The position numbers and the translations under genes were made by a program. From the NCBI RefSeq assembly GCF_003337565.1, contig NZ_QPJL01000018.1, positions 1 through 64,000 on the forward strand: a stretch of DNA of 64,000 nt, in the 5' to 3' direction. Below, piece after piece: positions 45,701-55,146 of this stretch; positions within the stretch are counted from its first letter, which is position 1, and each line of letters opens with the position of its first letter. The notes under the pieces were generated by a model that worked only from the letters and a program-made list of their open reading frames with translations, was not told the origin of the DNA and ran no database searches. The DNA is from Paracoccus lutimaris. Its GTDB lineage: Bacteria > Pseudomonadota > Alphaproteobacteria > Rhodobacterales > Rhodobacteraceae.

Positions 45701-48700
45701 CAATCCGCGGCAGGCGATACCATCGCTTTCGCGCGCGCCGCGCGTCCCGTCTTGCCCGTGATCCCGATCGCGCCCGCCGAGATCCGGGACATGGCACGCT
45801 TCGGAAGCAGCATCGCGGTTCTCTCGGACCGACGCCTGTTGATCTATGAGTCGGGTAGCGAGGCACCACGGGCGGACATCGCGCTGCCGGCCCCGGATGT
45901 CGGATGGCAGCTGGCCTCGGACAGCAGCGGGGATCTGATCCTAATGGACGGCGCGATCACCGCCCCGGTTGCCATTCATCGCCTTGATGGCTCGGTCGCT
46001 GGGAAGGCAGGGCTGGCCGTGCTTTCAGCCCGCTATCTGCCGGGAACGGACCGGACATACAGCTATTCCTCCACGGCCCTGGAAACCGAACTTTTCCGGA
46101 TCGATCAGGATCTGAATGCCTGGCGCTGCAGCCTGGTGCGCGGCCAGGCCACGCCGGATTGCCAGCTGCTGGCCGGCCCGCCGATGCGGATCGAGGCGTC
46201 GGATGTGCGCGGTTTTCTGCGGGCCGCCAATCTCATGCTGACGCGCGACGCGCTGTGGCTGCTGGACGAGGCCAAACGCCCGCTTGGTCGGGTGCAGGGG
46301 CCGGCGCCCGGCACCGAGACCGTGCTTTTCAGCAGCGGCGGTGTGCCGATGCTGTGGGAAGGGCCGGGCCGCGCCTTGTGGCGGATCGAAGGAAGCAAGG
46401 CGATCCGCGTGCTGGACAATGTAGACTTCCTGCATCGCACCGACAGGAGTTATGCCGCGCTGGTCGGAGACGAGGTGAAGGGCATTGCCGATGGCCAGCT
46501 GCTCCAGCCGCTGAAACCGGATTCTTCTCGCGACGATCCGGCGATGCATGCCCATTACACGCTGCGCGGCCATGTCGTGCTGAGCAAGGCCGGTGTCGCA
46601 TCGGCCGAGCAGGGTGGCCTGCGTTCGGACCCGCTGATCCGCTTTGCGGCCGATCTGGTGACCGTGCTGCCCGTGCCCGGTGACGGCCAGGACCCGCAGC
46701 GCTGGTTGCAGGAAATCCGGGGCGGACGGCTGAACCTGATCTGGGCGGACCGCTGCGAAGTGCCGGCTCCGCGGCCTGCGCCCCTGCCGGCCGACTTCAT
46801 CGGCCCCCCGGCGCCGGTCGTGCAACTGCCGCCGGTCATCAGGCCCTGCGTCAAGGCCCAGGACCTTCCGGGCCGCCTGGACGCGGGCGAGCATGTGATC
46901 GCCTTGTCGGAGGCGCAGGCGGGCGGGCTGTCCGTCCTGACCAACCGGCGCAGCCTGCTGTTCAGCCCCGCTGGCGCCCTGGCCGAGGCGGTGACGGCGA
47001 CGCCGCTGGTCAACGATTCGCAAGGGCAGGACGAGTTGCGCGGGGCTCTGGCGCAGATCGACGGCCGGTCCTATCTGAATCCGCCGCGCATTTCGGTGGC
47101 CGAGATGACGGGGCTGCGCAATCGGATCAGCCTGTCGCCGCTGACGCCAGCAGTGCTGGAGGCTTTCGACGAGGGCTGGATTGGGTGGCAGCGCCCAGGC
47201 AGGCGGGTGCGTCTTGCGACATCGTCTGAGCCGATCGAGATGGCGCCCGACGAAGCGATCCGCGACGGTCGCTTCTTGCCGGCCCATCCGGCACGCGGCC
47301 TGGCCTTGGCGGGCGGGCGGATCGCCTGGTTGAATGCCTTTGGCCTGTGGCACCAGAGCGCGGAGGGCCTGCGCCGCGTCTCGGACCAGGGCATGGCGCT
47401 GCCGCAGGCGGCCTATCAGGGCGTGTTCCTCGACAGCGCGCGCGGGCTGGTTGCGGCGGATGGCACCGTGACTGCAGCGGCGGGGCCGCGGACCTTGCGC
47501 ATCGATGCGCTGGAGTTCACCATCGACCCCCGGCAACAGCAGGTTGCGGCGACCATCGCCGTGGCGGGCGGGAAGGCACCGGCGCTTGCCGCACGCGGTT
47601 TTCTGCATGACCAGCGCCAATCCGCGGCCCAAGTGAACGGAGCGGTGACCTATCTGACCCCCGTCGGGCTGATCCCGCAGGCCCAGCTGGCTGGCGCCCA
47701 GTCGCTTCCCATGGGCGCCCAGCGGCTTGAGGCCGAACATGGCCGCCTGCTGCTGCGCACGGGCGCTGGATGGCTGCAGCAGGACGGTCAGGGCCAGTGG
47801 CAGGGCGCTTCCGAGCCTTTCAGGGACGGTCGCCTTGCGTCCGAGAATGGCCGTATCTGGGACAGGAAGGACGGTTTGGTCGTATTGCGCCCTGCCCGGC
47901 CTGGGGAAGATTGGCGGCTGGCGCGGCAGGGGCTGGATTTCGACATCGACCAGTTGCAGGCCTTTGCGGCGACGCCGCAATTGGCGGTGGCGATCACCCG
48001 AGCGGGCACCCATGTCGCGCCTGCGCTTGCCGATCTGGCGGGCGTGGCCGCTCCGGTCGGTCCTGCGCCGGGTGCGGGCGAACTCGATACCATCCGGTCC
48101 GCCCCAGCGCAGCGCGTGCTGTTTCATCGGGATGCGACTGGGTATCGGATCTGGGACCAGCAGCAGTCGCAATGGCGGCTGCCAAAGGCTGACGAACGCC
48201 ACTGGGAGACGCGCGCGCTGGCCTCGGTCGAGGATATCAGCGCCGGCTATCGTGGCAAAGCCTGGTTCGAGATTGCGGTCGATGTCATCGGGCAGCAGTC
48301 CCCGGCCAGGCTGCCCTTCACCTGGAATGCGGGCGAGGTCATGCCATTCGACGAGGTGACCGCGATCCATGGCGATCCGGGGGATCCCGCCCTGCTGGTG
48401 GGGACGCGACTTGGCCTGCGTCGGCTGACATCGCAAGCGGATGGCTATGCCAATCAGCGCCTGATCGTGCCAGGCGACCGCGCGACGGGGCTTGCCGTGC
48501 GTGCGGTCGGCCGTCCCGCCGCGTCTCCCGACCGGATCGTCGCCGAATTCGCTTCGGGCTGCGCGGCGTTCACGGCGATCACGGCAACGCCCACCGCCTG
48601 CAACGATGCGTCGGGTCTTGCCACAAAATTCGTCGCCCGGACCGGATATTGGCGCTGGAGCAAATCCGACGGGGCCGTGCAGGGGGATTATCTGCTGGAA

Positions 48701-50998
48701 GGCGGCGCGCAGCTGCCGCTGCGGCCACCGCTGCAGGGCCGGCTGCCGCATGACAACCTTGCCGATGGCATGACCTGCGGGTCGCTGCGCGCCGAGCTGT
48801 GGCGGGATGCCGAGGTGCTGCGTCTGGCCGGAAAGCAGGTCCAGGTCGCCGGCGCGCAGGAACTGTTCTGTCAGCCGGCATCGGTTCCGCTGGACGGGAC
48901 CGCGCGACTGGAGGCCGGCCTTTACGTGCTGACCTCGGCGGGCGTGCTGCGCGCGGATGCGGCGACAATGGCTGCGGTCGGACCGATCCAGGCGGCTGCC
49001 ATCCGGGATCGTGCCTCGGGCCGCGTGGTGCTCGAGACCGGCCGGCTGCGCTATGGCATCAATGGGGACGAGGTCACGGTGCATCGCCTCGACCTGGCCG
49101 GGCAGTGGCGTCCGACTGGCTGGGCGGCGGGGCGCCTGCTGCTCGACCAGCCGCGTTTCCTGGCCTGGCATGACAGGGGCCTGCAGCTGGTAACCGATGC
49201 GGGCGTCTTCGACGCGCCGCCGGGCCATCTCGATCCGGCGCGGCTGGTCGTCATGTCCGGTGCCGATGACGATGCGCTTGCAACCTGTGCCGCCAGCCGC
49301 GTCGAGATCCTGGACGGCCGCGCGCATGGCTTGCCGGCCGAGGCCGGGCGTCCCTTGCGCCTATCCTGCAGGGACGGGTCCTGGTTGCAGGGCGCGGCCG
49401 ATAACAGCAAGGACCTGGGTGCGTTTGCCGCGACAGCCGGTGCCGCCCGCGCGAGGATCCTGGTCGATGCGCCGCCGTTGTGGCGGGTTGAGCAAGACCT
49501 GGATGCGCAGGGCGATGTGCAGGCGACACGCATCACATTCCAAGGCGAACCCGCGCGCCTGGCGGCGGGCCGTTTCGATTTCGACGCCTTCCGCGCCATT
49601 GCGGCCCCGTTTTCCGGGCTGACCGAGCTTCTGACCGAAACGGGCTGGTGGCGGGCGCCGGCGGGTGTGCCGCGCCTTTCGGAAACCCGTCGGGTGCAAT
49701 CGGGGCAGCTTGCCTTTCGCGATGTCCGGGCCATGACCCGCGACCGATCGCAGCGCAGCGATGCGCTTGGCCTGTGCCTCGCGTTGCCCGGGGGCAAGGC
49801 GTTGTGGTGGGACGGCGCCGCCGGGGTCGAGGCGACGGCCCATTGCCGCGAGGTTCGGGGCAGGGATCCGCTGTGGCGCTGGTGGAGGCAGGAGGACGCA
49901 GCTCTGGCAACAGCGCAAGCGGCCGGAGGCCGCCCGCTTGAACGCCGCATCGTCAGTGGCCGGTTCGAGGATCTCATTGTCCGAGGCGCACCGCTGCGGG
50001 ATCCGCAAGGCCGGCTGCTGGCGGCCGGTGGCCTGGGTGTTCTGGTGCTGGATTCCGAAACCGCGCAGCCCGTTGCGATCCATTCCGCTTCCGATGACGT
50101 CTTGCTGACGCGGGCGCTCGACGGTCGCGTCGTGCAGCTTGGCCGGCAGGGCGCGCATTATGTCGAGGATGCTCCTGCACCGGCGCCTGCGGACGGGCTG
50201 GCTTGCCCGGCCCTTGCCGGTCTGGCCGCGGCCTTGCCGGAGGGTTATCGTATCGCGCGTGGCGACATGCTGCCGGATAACCGCGTCTCGGCGATGGTCG
50301 AGGGCGGTGAGGCATCGCGCCAGGTGCTCTTGCAATGCGAGGACCCGGCTCCGGGTCGGGCATGGACAGCGGTGGTCGACATCAGCAGCCATCCGCGTGC
50401 GCTGGCGGCGGGGCCGGCGCAGGCCGGTATGCTGGCGGTCGCCATGACCGGGACGCAGATCAGCCTGGATGACGGGCGGAACTCTGCGGCCGCCGATTTT
50501 CCTGTCGCCCGGCTGCAGGGCATGGTGCCGCGGCCGGATGGCGGGGAAATCTTCCTGCTGGGTGACGATCGGTTGCTGTCGATCTCGGTCTCTGCTGCCA
50601 TCGGCGCATTGCATGGCGGCGTTGCCGCTGTGCCGCCAGCCCGATCGGTTCCTGCCTCCCCACCGGCTGCCGCCCCTTCGCCGGCTCTCACCCCTTCGGC
50701 TGCCGATCCGCCTTTGGTCTCGCAGCGGCCGACCGTTGCGCGAAGGTCGCCGACAAGGGATACCGCCCCTGGCCGGCCCATGCCATCGGCAATCTCCGCG
50801 CAATTCGAGCCGAAATATGATCCGGTTGCGCTGCAGCTGGCATTGCGGCGCGAGCTGGGGGTCGATCTGGGCGCGGACGGGGTGATCGGACCCGCGTCCC
50901 GTCGTGCCATCGCCGCTTGGCAGTCGCGGATCGGCAGCAAACCCACGGGCTTTCTCAGCGTGGCGCAGTGGTATCGCCTGAAAGGAGAGGGGGAATGA
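42782..50998 (+). CDS. Giant membrane-anchored propeller-like protein with C-terminal peptidoglycan-binding domain (2738 aa)
   Basis: A short basic cytoplasmic N-terminus leads into one membrane helix (about 36-60, LDGALLVIGAALIAVAAAGS). About 2550 residues of repeating beta-rich units follow, seen in stretches such as DDLLVGRKDGSVDRFDM, LVTLGTAGVHVYASAARRW and LISLWDGDGALWQG. These resemble WD/PQQ-type propeller blades, although I could not count the blades. A Pro/Ser/Ala-rich linker (about 2615-2670) precedes a peptidoglycan-binding-type-1 domain at about 2680-2738 (GVDLGADGVIGPASRRAIAAWQ, written by its GADGxIGPxSxRAI core). It should span the periplasm from inner membrane to cell wall. 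I start it at ATG 42782 (ATGA overlap); a longer frame lies inside the previous gene. Confidence 0.8.
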   Translation: MSSDMRDMRATARQAAIEDARRRFADPRPRQRLDGALLVIGAALIAVAAAGSYAAASWIVASGRLDPPLVTEVQDRRILTDYRDNASPMRDMVAVGDDLLVGRKDGSVDRFDMAGRTFAAESLPRSARFSGDLALLSADCPAAGCPEGASVYAVTAQGGLAERRDGTWQVWLGDGAFRAADGTPVEQADVAGWAVSDDGRFVLVNAASKGLGLFDQRSGVWRRRAAIADAGQGPLFHAGAFWLGARDGLHRLPPDQPGFDAASTLVADTEGEILALADSVSDGLLALRRSACADGQGGCLSLLGIDAEGGVAVLHAELQVDPNLNDSGLRHVALQGEDLVTLGTAGVHVYASAARRWTTLAAQEPTAHFAETDGRRLLVGLPDSFLVISDGEVARRTTLEAPLRQILPGAGAEVLGLDDRGRVLKLDGETAQVLAQADPGAPPDARFTRAAAVGSLFVALGPDGILVHDSAARRYSFTPAAALPPLPVSDALLVPGQGRLWIVSQRSGDVRSLKIAGDFPAKQLSVESHGSAARAVARARADGAGLTLVAADGTLLQLASPEAQIVPQVGPGLPEGLRPVSMAASGAAYFFASKDRLWLYNQDQRGWLGPMAAPEGGAGLADIAIAGDRLLGLDRNGTVYSSAEDGWRQVYGGPVRARFGAAAVQDVMASGRRLFLASDSVVQSYTPGERRFGASWTAPGRDAEILDVANDVPLWKNSGGIHAGDKPIFVGDRFIDGWLGAHGAVAMAERNGRRYVSSGQSCLYMGVAAPRGDVRDVVPLDRGRLLVRTATEAGIYQPDLHRWLRVEGLGAGGDGRLLNLGGHLVRLAPNGIFSVPVAAIQDVPSCAAAPVGIDWQVSLTGRQASQVDGAPEALVLMGDGSLRRWAGGQVAEVAPAAGDGPAMSGPAKVYAAAGGGLHVLMPDALWRYDLSARTWSRQAFAGAPREVTQFDLAPGSNPALISLWDGDGALWQGQSAAGDTIAFARAARPVLPVIPIAPAEIRDMARFGSSIAVLSDRRLLIYESGSEAPRADIALPAPDVGWQLASDSSGDLILMDGAITAPVAIHRLDGSVAGKAGLAVLSARYLPGTDRTYSYSSTALETELFRIDQDLNAWRCSLVRGQATPDCQLLAGPPMRIEASDVRGFLRAANLMLTRDALWLLDEAKRPLGRVQGPAPGTETVLFSSGGVPMLWEGPGRALWRIEGSKAIRVLDNVDFLHRTDRSYAALVGDEVKGIADGQLLQPLKPDSSRDDPAMHAHYTLRGHVVLSKAGVASAEQGGLRSDPLIRFAADLVTVLPVPGDGQDPQRWLQEIRGGRLNLIWADRCEVPAPRPAPLPADFIGPPAPVVQLPPVIRPCVKAQDLPGRLDAGEHVIALSEAQAGGLSVLTNRRSLLFSPAGALAEAVTATPLVNDSQGQDELRGALAQIDGRSYLNPPRISVAEMTGLRNRISLSPLTPAVLEAFDEGWIGWQRPGRRVRLATSSEPIEMAPDEAIRDGRFLPAHPARGLALAGGRIAWLNAFGLWHQSAEGLRRVSDQGMALPQAAYQGVFLDSARGLVAADGTVTAAAGPRTLRIDALEFTIDPRQQQVAATIAVAGGKAPALAARGFLHDQRQSAAQVNGAVTYLTPVGLIPQAQLAGAQSLPMGAQRLEAEHGRLLLRTGAGWLQQDGQGQWQGASEPFRDGRLASENGRIWDRKDGLVVLRPARPGEDWRLARQGLDFDIDQLQAFAATPQLAVAITRAGTHVAPALADLAGVAAPVGPAPGAGELDTIRSAPAQRVLFHRDATGYRIWDQQQSQWRLPKADERHWETRALASVEDISAGYRGKAWFEIAVDVIGQQSPARLPFTWNAGEVMPFDEVTAIHGDPGDPALLVGTRLGLRRLTSQADGYANQRLIVPGDRATGLAVRAVGRPAASPDRIVAEFASGCAAFTAITATPTACNDASGLATKFVARTGYWRWSKSDGAVQGDYLLEGGAQLPLRPPLQGRLPHDNLADGMTCGSLRAELWRDAEVLRLAGKQVQVAGAQELFCQPASVPLDGTARLEAGLYVLTSAGVLRADAATMAAVGPIQAAAIRDRASGRVVLETGRLRYGINGDEVTVHRLDLAGQWRPTGWAAGRLLLDQPRFLAWHDRGLQLVTDAGVFDAPPGHLDPARLVVMSGADDDALATCAASRVEILDGRAHGLPAEAGRPLRLSCRDGSWLQGAADNSKDLGAFAATAGAARARILVDAPPLWRVEQDLDAQGDVQATRITFQGEPARLAAGRFDFDAFRAIAAPFSGLTELLTETGWWRAPAGVPRLSETRRVQSGQLAFRDVRAMTRDRSQRSDALGLCLALPGGKALWWDGAAGVEATAHCREVRGRDPLWRWWRQEDAALATAQAAGGRPLERRIVSGRFEDLIVRGAPLRDPQGRLLAAGGLGVLVLDSETAQPVAIHSASDDVLLTRALDGRVVQLGRQGAHYVEDAPAPAPADGLACPALAGLAAALPEGYRIARGDMLPDNRVSAMVEGGEASRQVLLQCEDPAPGRAWTAVVDISSHPRALAAGPAQAGMLAVAMTGTQISLDDGRNSAAADFPVARLQGMVPRPDGGEIFLLGDDRLLSISVSAAIGALHGGVAAVPPARSVPASPPAAAPSPALTPSAADPPLVSQRPTVARRSPTRDTAPGRPMPSAISAQFEPKYDPVALQLALRRELGVDLGADGVIGPASRRAIAAWQSRIGSKPTGFLSVAQWYRLKGEGE

Positions 50999-52674
50999 TG
51001 TCGGGTCAGACAGCGTTCCGCGTCGGGATCGAACCGCGCGGCGCCGCCGTCCTTCGCACCGGCGATGGCGCGCATCCCGAGGGCTATCATGCGGCCGGCC
51101 GCTTCTGGGCGTTCCGGCTGCCGCCCGAGGTCTTGGCCGGCGGCGTGACCTGCGATCCGGCCTCCGGCCAGTTCGTCTGCACGAACGAAGACGCCGCGGC
51201 CGCGGGTCTTGCGCAGCTGCGCGGTTTTTGGCTGGCCGCGCGGGGGGTGCTGCTGCCGGATCTGACGGCCGGTGCGCCACGCTCCATGGCAGGACTGGAG
51301 CCTCGGCGCATCCTCCAGCCCTTGACGCAAGAGACTGGCCGCGCCGCGCAGGTCGAGGACTATCGCCGGGCCGTGCATTCCGGTGCCGGCGCGCGCACGG
51401 TTCCCGACGCCATTGCGCTGATGCAGCGTCAGTTGCAGATCATGACGGTGCCGTCCCGCAGCGAGGTCCGGCTCTGGTGCGTCTCGCCGGGCCGCTGGAT
51501 GCTGCAAATGGAGGAAACCGGCCCGCTGGAGCGGCTGCTGGACGCTGTGTCCGCCGTGCCGTCCGACAAGAAGGGCGCCTATCCCATCGCCATCGGCAGC
51601 AAGTCCGAAAAGCTGCAATCGGACAGTCTCGCGGCGCGGTTTGTCGCGCTGGTGCGGGCCGTGCAGCTTGCCCGCCTCTGGGCGGGCTGCTGGGCCGGCG
51701 CGCTGCCCCGGCTGGATGTCGAGGCCGCCCATTCCGGGCTGGACGGGCAGGCGGTGCGCTTGACCATCGGTCCGGAAAGCTGGGGCCTGCCCCTGGAGCG
51801 ATTGGCGCATCGGCTGGCGCAGGCGCTTGATAAGGAGGCGCCAGAGCCGGTCTGGACCCGGCTTGGCGATGGCGGGCTTTCACCGCAACTGGTGCCGCTG
51901 ACCCGCCCCGAGGGCTTGTCGTGGCGTGACCACGCTGCCCCGCAGCCGGTCGCATGGCGGGCAAGCGACACGCAAGACCTGCCGCGCTGGACCTATGCCG
52001 GAACCGACCATGGCGGTATGCTGGCGCAACTGCCTTTCGCCTTGTCGCCCGCAAGCCCATTTTTACCGGATCAGAGACAAGCCTTTCTTGACTGGTTGAG
52101 GGGCGAGCGCAGGGCTCCGGGTCTTCGGCCCGAATTCGCCCTGAGCTATCTGCAGGGACTGGAGCACCGGCTGCTGACCGACCTCGCCCCGCAAGAAGAG
52201 CGCGAGGCGCTTGTCGGGGAAATCCGCGCGCTTGCCGATCTGGTCGATGCGCCGTTGCAGGCCCGGGCCCGCCATCTGCTCGATTGGCTGGGCGCCACCG
52301 GTCGGCGCGGGCTGGCGGCGCTGGTTGACGAGGGACCGCTGAGCATTCTGGTCGCCACTGCGCGGAAGCTGGCCGATGGCGATGTGCTGGGGCAGGACGA
52401 TCTTTGTGCCCTTGCGACGGTCTGCCTGGGCGAGGAGGAGGCCCGCGATGAACGCTTCCGGGCCGGGCTGCGCAAGATTGCGCCCAAGGGGCTGCGGTTC
52501 GCCCCGCCCAGGGTCGAACTGGTGGCGCGTTATGAATCCCTGGGCGGTGGGCTGGACGAGCCGCGCCGCCATTTCCTGCACGAGGGTCAACCGCTGGCGG
52601 ACCTGCGCGTCTCGGCCCGACTGCGGCAGGTTTTCGCCCGCGCCCAGGCTTTTGCCGCGATGGCCGAGGAGTGA
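50995..52674 (+). CDS. TerB-N-domain protein
   Basis: The 559-residue product begins at ATG 50995, overlapping the giant gene's stop, with AAGGAGAG upstream. At about 353-395 it has the TerB-N-like pattern LPDQRQAFLDWLRGERR followed by FALSYLQGLEHRLL, matching the R-x-x-(Y/F)-L-x-W-L and Y-x-x-GLE-R elements of that domain. The first 350 residues have no known domain. TerB-N proteins belong to Ter-linked stress and DNA-processing gene sets. A second TerB-N protein follows after 36 bp. Tellurite resistance itself is not implied. Confidence 0.65.
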   Translation: MMSGQTAFRVGIEPRGAAVLRTGDGAHPEGYHAAGRFWAFRLPPEVLAGGVTCDPASGQFVCTNEDAAAAGLAQLRGFWLAARGVLLPDLTAGAPRSMAGLEPRRILQPLTQETGRAAQVEDYRRAVHSGAGARTVPDAIALMQRQLQIMTVPSRSEVRLWCVSPGRWMLQMEETGPLERLLDAVSAVPSDKKGAYPIAIGSKSEKLQSDSLAARFVALVRAVQLARLWAGCWAGALPRLDVEAAHSGLDGQAVRLTIGPESWGLPLERLAHRLAQALDKEAPEPVWTRLGDGGLSPQLVPLTRPEGLSWRDHAAPQPVAWRASDTQDLPRWTYAGTDHGGMLAQLPFALSPASPFLPDQRQAFLDWLRGERRAPGLRPEFALSYLQGLEHRLLTDLAPQEEREALVGEIRALADLVDAPLQARARHLLDWLGATGRRGLAALVDEGPLSILVATARKLADGDVLGQDDLCALATVCLGEEEARDERFRAGLRKIAPKGLRFAPPRVELVARYESLGGGLDEPRRHFLHEGQPLADLRVSARLRQVFARAQAFAAMAEE

Positions 52675-52710
52675 CGCCATGACCCTGCTGCCAGCCAAGA
52701 AGAGACGCCC

Positions 52711-55146
52711 ATGCTGAGAGTGCTTCGCGCCATTGTCCTGTATCTCGTGTTCATGTTCCTGACCGTCCTGGTCGTGGCCTGGGCGATGCCGGACGCGCCG
52801 GTGCTGCTGCAGCTGGCGCTGTTTTTCGGAGTTCCCGCCTGGTTGGTCCGCCGCAGCACGCGCAGGCGGGCTGCGCCAGAGACCGCCGGTGCGCCCGCCG
52901 CGCCTGCGGCCGATGCGGCACCGCCCGTGCCGCAAAGGGATCCCGAAACGCTGGAGGAATTCGAAGAGGCTCGGGCGCGGGAACCTGCCCTGCGATGGGT
53001 CGGTGGGGCGCGGGCCGATGGCAAGGCGCCTCGGCCTTCGACGGCCGAACCGCGGCCAGCAAGCCAGGCCGCCGCGCCTTGGGGTTCGGCAGGACAGCCG
53101 GCGAAAGGGGGGTGGGTGCCTTCGGGTGGCCAGGTAGTCGTCGCGGGACGGACGATCGGCGGCATGATCTATGCCGGGGCGCCCTTTGGGCAGGCAGGGC
53201 AGTCGCGGGCGTGGATCGATCCTGCGCTGCCGGCCGGCGCCAGCGGACGCGACAAGGCCGGCGAGGATCTGCCCTATTGGCCGGCTTATGCCGCCCTCCC
53301 GCCGCGCAGCCGGGCAACCTATCTGGACTGGCTGGCAGGCGGGCGGGCGAGTGCCGACTATGATGTCGGCTATATGTTCCTTTATTTTTATGGACTCGAG
53401 CGGCGCTTCCTGTGCGACGACCCCACCGAGGATGAGCGCCACGTCATCCGGGCCGAGGTTGCCCGGCTCATGGCGCTTTACCCTGACAGCGGCTCCGCCC
53501 GGCGCTATCTGGGGGAATTCCTGCAACTGGCCTGCTGCATGATGGATGACGCCGGCACGACCCCGCCCGAGGTCGAGGGCGGCTGGGAGCTGCCTCTTGC
53601 GCTGCGCTTTGCCTTGGGTCGGCGGGTCGCTGCGGGCGAGCCGCTGGATGCCCAATGGCTGCTGGCGTGGTTGAAGTCCCATCCCGAAGGAAACCTGCGC
53701 ACTCCGGCGCGTCGATGCGCGGCCGAGTTCGACGTCCTGTTCCGGATCCTGTTCGACAGGCGCTTCCCGCAGGGACTGCAGGTGCGGGTGCCGCGCAAGG
53801 CGCTCAGCGTGACCTATCGCGCTGCCTCGGGCGAATTCGACTTCGAGTTCGCTCCGAAGATCGCGGGTCGCGCGGTTCCCGACATCACCGGCCTGCACAA
53901 GCCGATCGAGATCGCGCAGGAAATCGCAGAAGAGGCCTGCGAGGCCTTGGACAAGTTCAGCCGTTATCTGGGCCGCAATCCCGAGGGACGCGGGTCGTTG
54001 GAGGCCCAGGCCCTGCTGCCCATCGAGCTGGCGTCGGCCTTTCCCTCCGGTCAGCTCGACGCGCTGCGGGACTGGGCGCGCCGGATCGTCGCAGGCGATG
54101 GTCTGGTCCCTGTCAGCGCCTTGATGACTCGTCTCGAAGGGCAGGTCGGACCAAAGCTTGCGCGCCGGCAACTGACCGATGCGGCGGATGTGCTGGCGCG
54201 GATCGGCTTCGGCCTGGCCCCGGATCCGCGTTTTGCCCTGCGCGCGCCGCGGCTTGATGAGCCGGTTGTGCTGTTCGAATTGCCGCAGCCGGTGGCCCGG
54301 CTTGAGGATGTGGGCGAAGAGTTCCGGAGTGGGCTGTTGCAGATCGCGCTGGGCTGCGTCGTCGCACAAGCGGACGGACAGGTCTCGCCCGACGAAGAGC
54401 GGGCGCTGCGGGCACAGCTTGACGAGATCGCGGGCCTGACCGAGGTCGAGCGCATCATGCTGAAGGCCAATCTGGACTGGTTCCTGGCGGTGCCGCCGGA
54501 CATGGTGCAGTTGCGCGGCCGCATGAAGGAGGTCGGCACGGGACAGGAGGAAAACCTGCGCCGCGCCGTCGTCTCGGTCACCCATGCCGATGGCGCCGTC
54601 GCCGCGGCCGAAGTGGCGGGCGTCGAGCGGATCTATCGCGCCCTGGGCCTGGACCCGGCGCATGTCTATTCCGACCTCCATGCCGGCGGCGCCCCGGACG
54701 AGCCGGTGCGCGTCCGCGACGCCGACCCCTCACCCGACGCCGAGGCGATCCCGCCCGCGCGCCGCAGTAGCGGCCTTGACCCCGAACGGATTGCGGCCAT
54801 CCGCGCCGATACCGCCCGCGCCTCGGCAGTGCTGGGCCAGATCTTTGCCGCCGAGCCGGAAGCGCCCGAGCCGTCGGCAACGGATGCGCCGCAAGCCTTG
54901 CCGGGGCTGGACCTGCGTCTTACCGCCCTGCTTGGCGACCTGATCGGATCGGAACGCTGGTCCGAGGCAGCGTTCTCGGACTTGGTCCAGCGTCACGGGC
55001 TGATGCCGGCCGGGGCGCTGGAGGCGCTGAACGAATGGGCATGGAATTGCTATGACGAGGCGCTGATCGAGGAATATGACGGCTATGAAGTTTCGACCAC
55101 GCTGATCGAGCGGATCAAGGCGGAACTGACAGGGAAGGAAATGTGA
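52711..55146 (+). CDS. Membrane-anchored TerB-N/TerB/TerB-C protein
   Basis: The 811-residue product has one or two membrane helices in residues 4-45, then a Pro/Ala-rich linker. A TerB-N domain lies at about 187-235 (LPPRSRATYLDWLAGGR, then FLYFYGLERRFL). An acidic TerB domain is at about 543-650 (CVVAQADGQVSPDEE and VTHADGAVAAAEV, each with Asp/Glu for metal). A TerB-C-like end is at about 733-805 (LMPAGALEALNEWAWNCYDE). TerB domains bind divalent metal through such acidic repeats. The anchor would place the TerB part at the cytoplasmic face, where it could join the envelope proteins to the ATPase and helicase encoded next. Confidence 0.8.
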   Translation: MLRVLRAIVLYLVFMFLTVLVVAWAMPDAPVLLQLALFFGVPAWLVRRSTRRRAAPETAGAPAAPAADAAPPVPQRDPETLEEFEEARAREPALRWVGGARADGKAPRPSTAEPRPASQAAAPWGSAGQPAKGGWVPSGGQVVVAGRTIGGMIYAGAPFGQAGQSRAWIDPALPAGASGRDKAGEDLPYWPAYAALPPRSRATYLDWLAGGRASADYDVGYMFLYFYGLERRFLCDDPTEDERHVIRAEVARLMALYPDSGSARRYLGEFLQLACCMMDDAGTTPPEVEGGWELPLALRFALGRRVAAGEPLDAQWLLAWLKSHPEGNLRTPARRCAAEFDVLFRILFDRRFPQGLQVRVPRKALSVTYRAASGEFDFEFAPKIAGRAVPDITGLHKPIEIAQEIAEEACEALDKFSRYLGRNPEGRGSLEAQALLPIELASAFPSGQLDALRDWARRIVAGDGLVPVSALMTRLEGQVGPKLARRQLTDAADVLARIGFGLAPDPRFALRAPRLDEPVVLFELPQPVARLEDVGEEFRSGLLQIALGCVVAQADGQVSPDEERALRAQLDEIAGLTEVERIMLKANLDWFLAVPPDMVQLRGRMKEVGTGQEENLRRAVVSVTHADGAVAAAEVAGVERIYRALGLDPAHVYSDLHAGGAPDEPVRVRDADPSPDAEAIPPARRSSGLDPERIAAIRADTARASAVLGQIFAAEPEAPEPSATDAPQALPGLDLRLTALLGDLIGSERWSEAAFSDLVQRHGLMPAGALEALNEWAWNCYDEALIEEYDGYEVSTTLIERIKAELTGKEM

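Noticed and set aside
46025..49327. An 1100-residue minus-strand protein inside the giant gene, and another of 1045 residues at 42566-45703
   Set aside because: Both are mirror frames of the 8.2-kb gene in high-GC DNA. They lack recognisable domains and coupling to neighbours.
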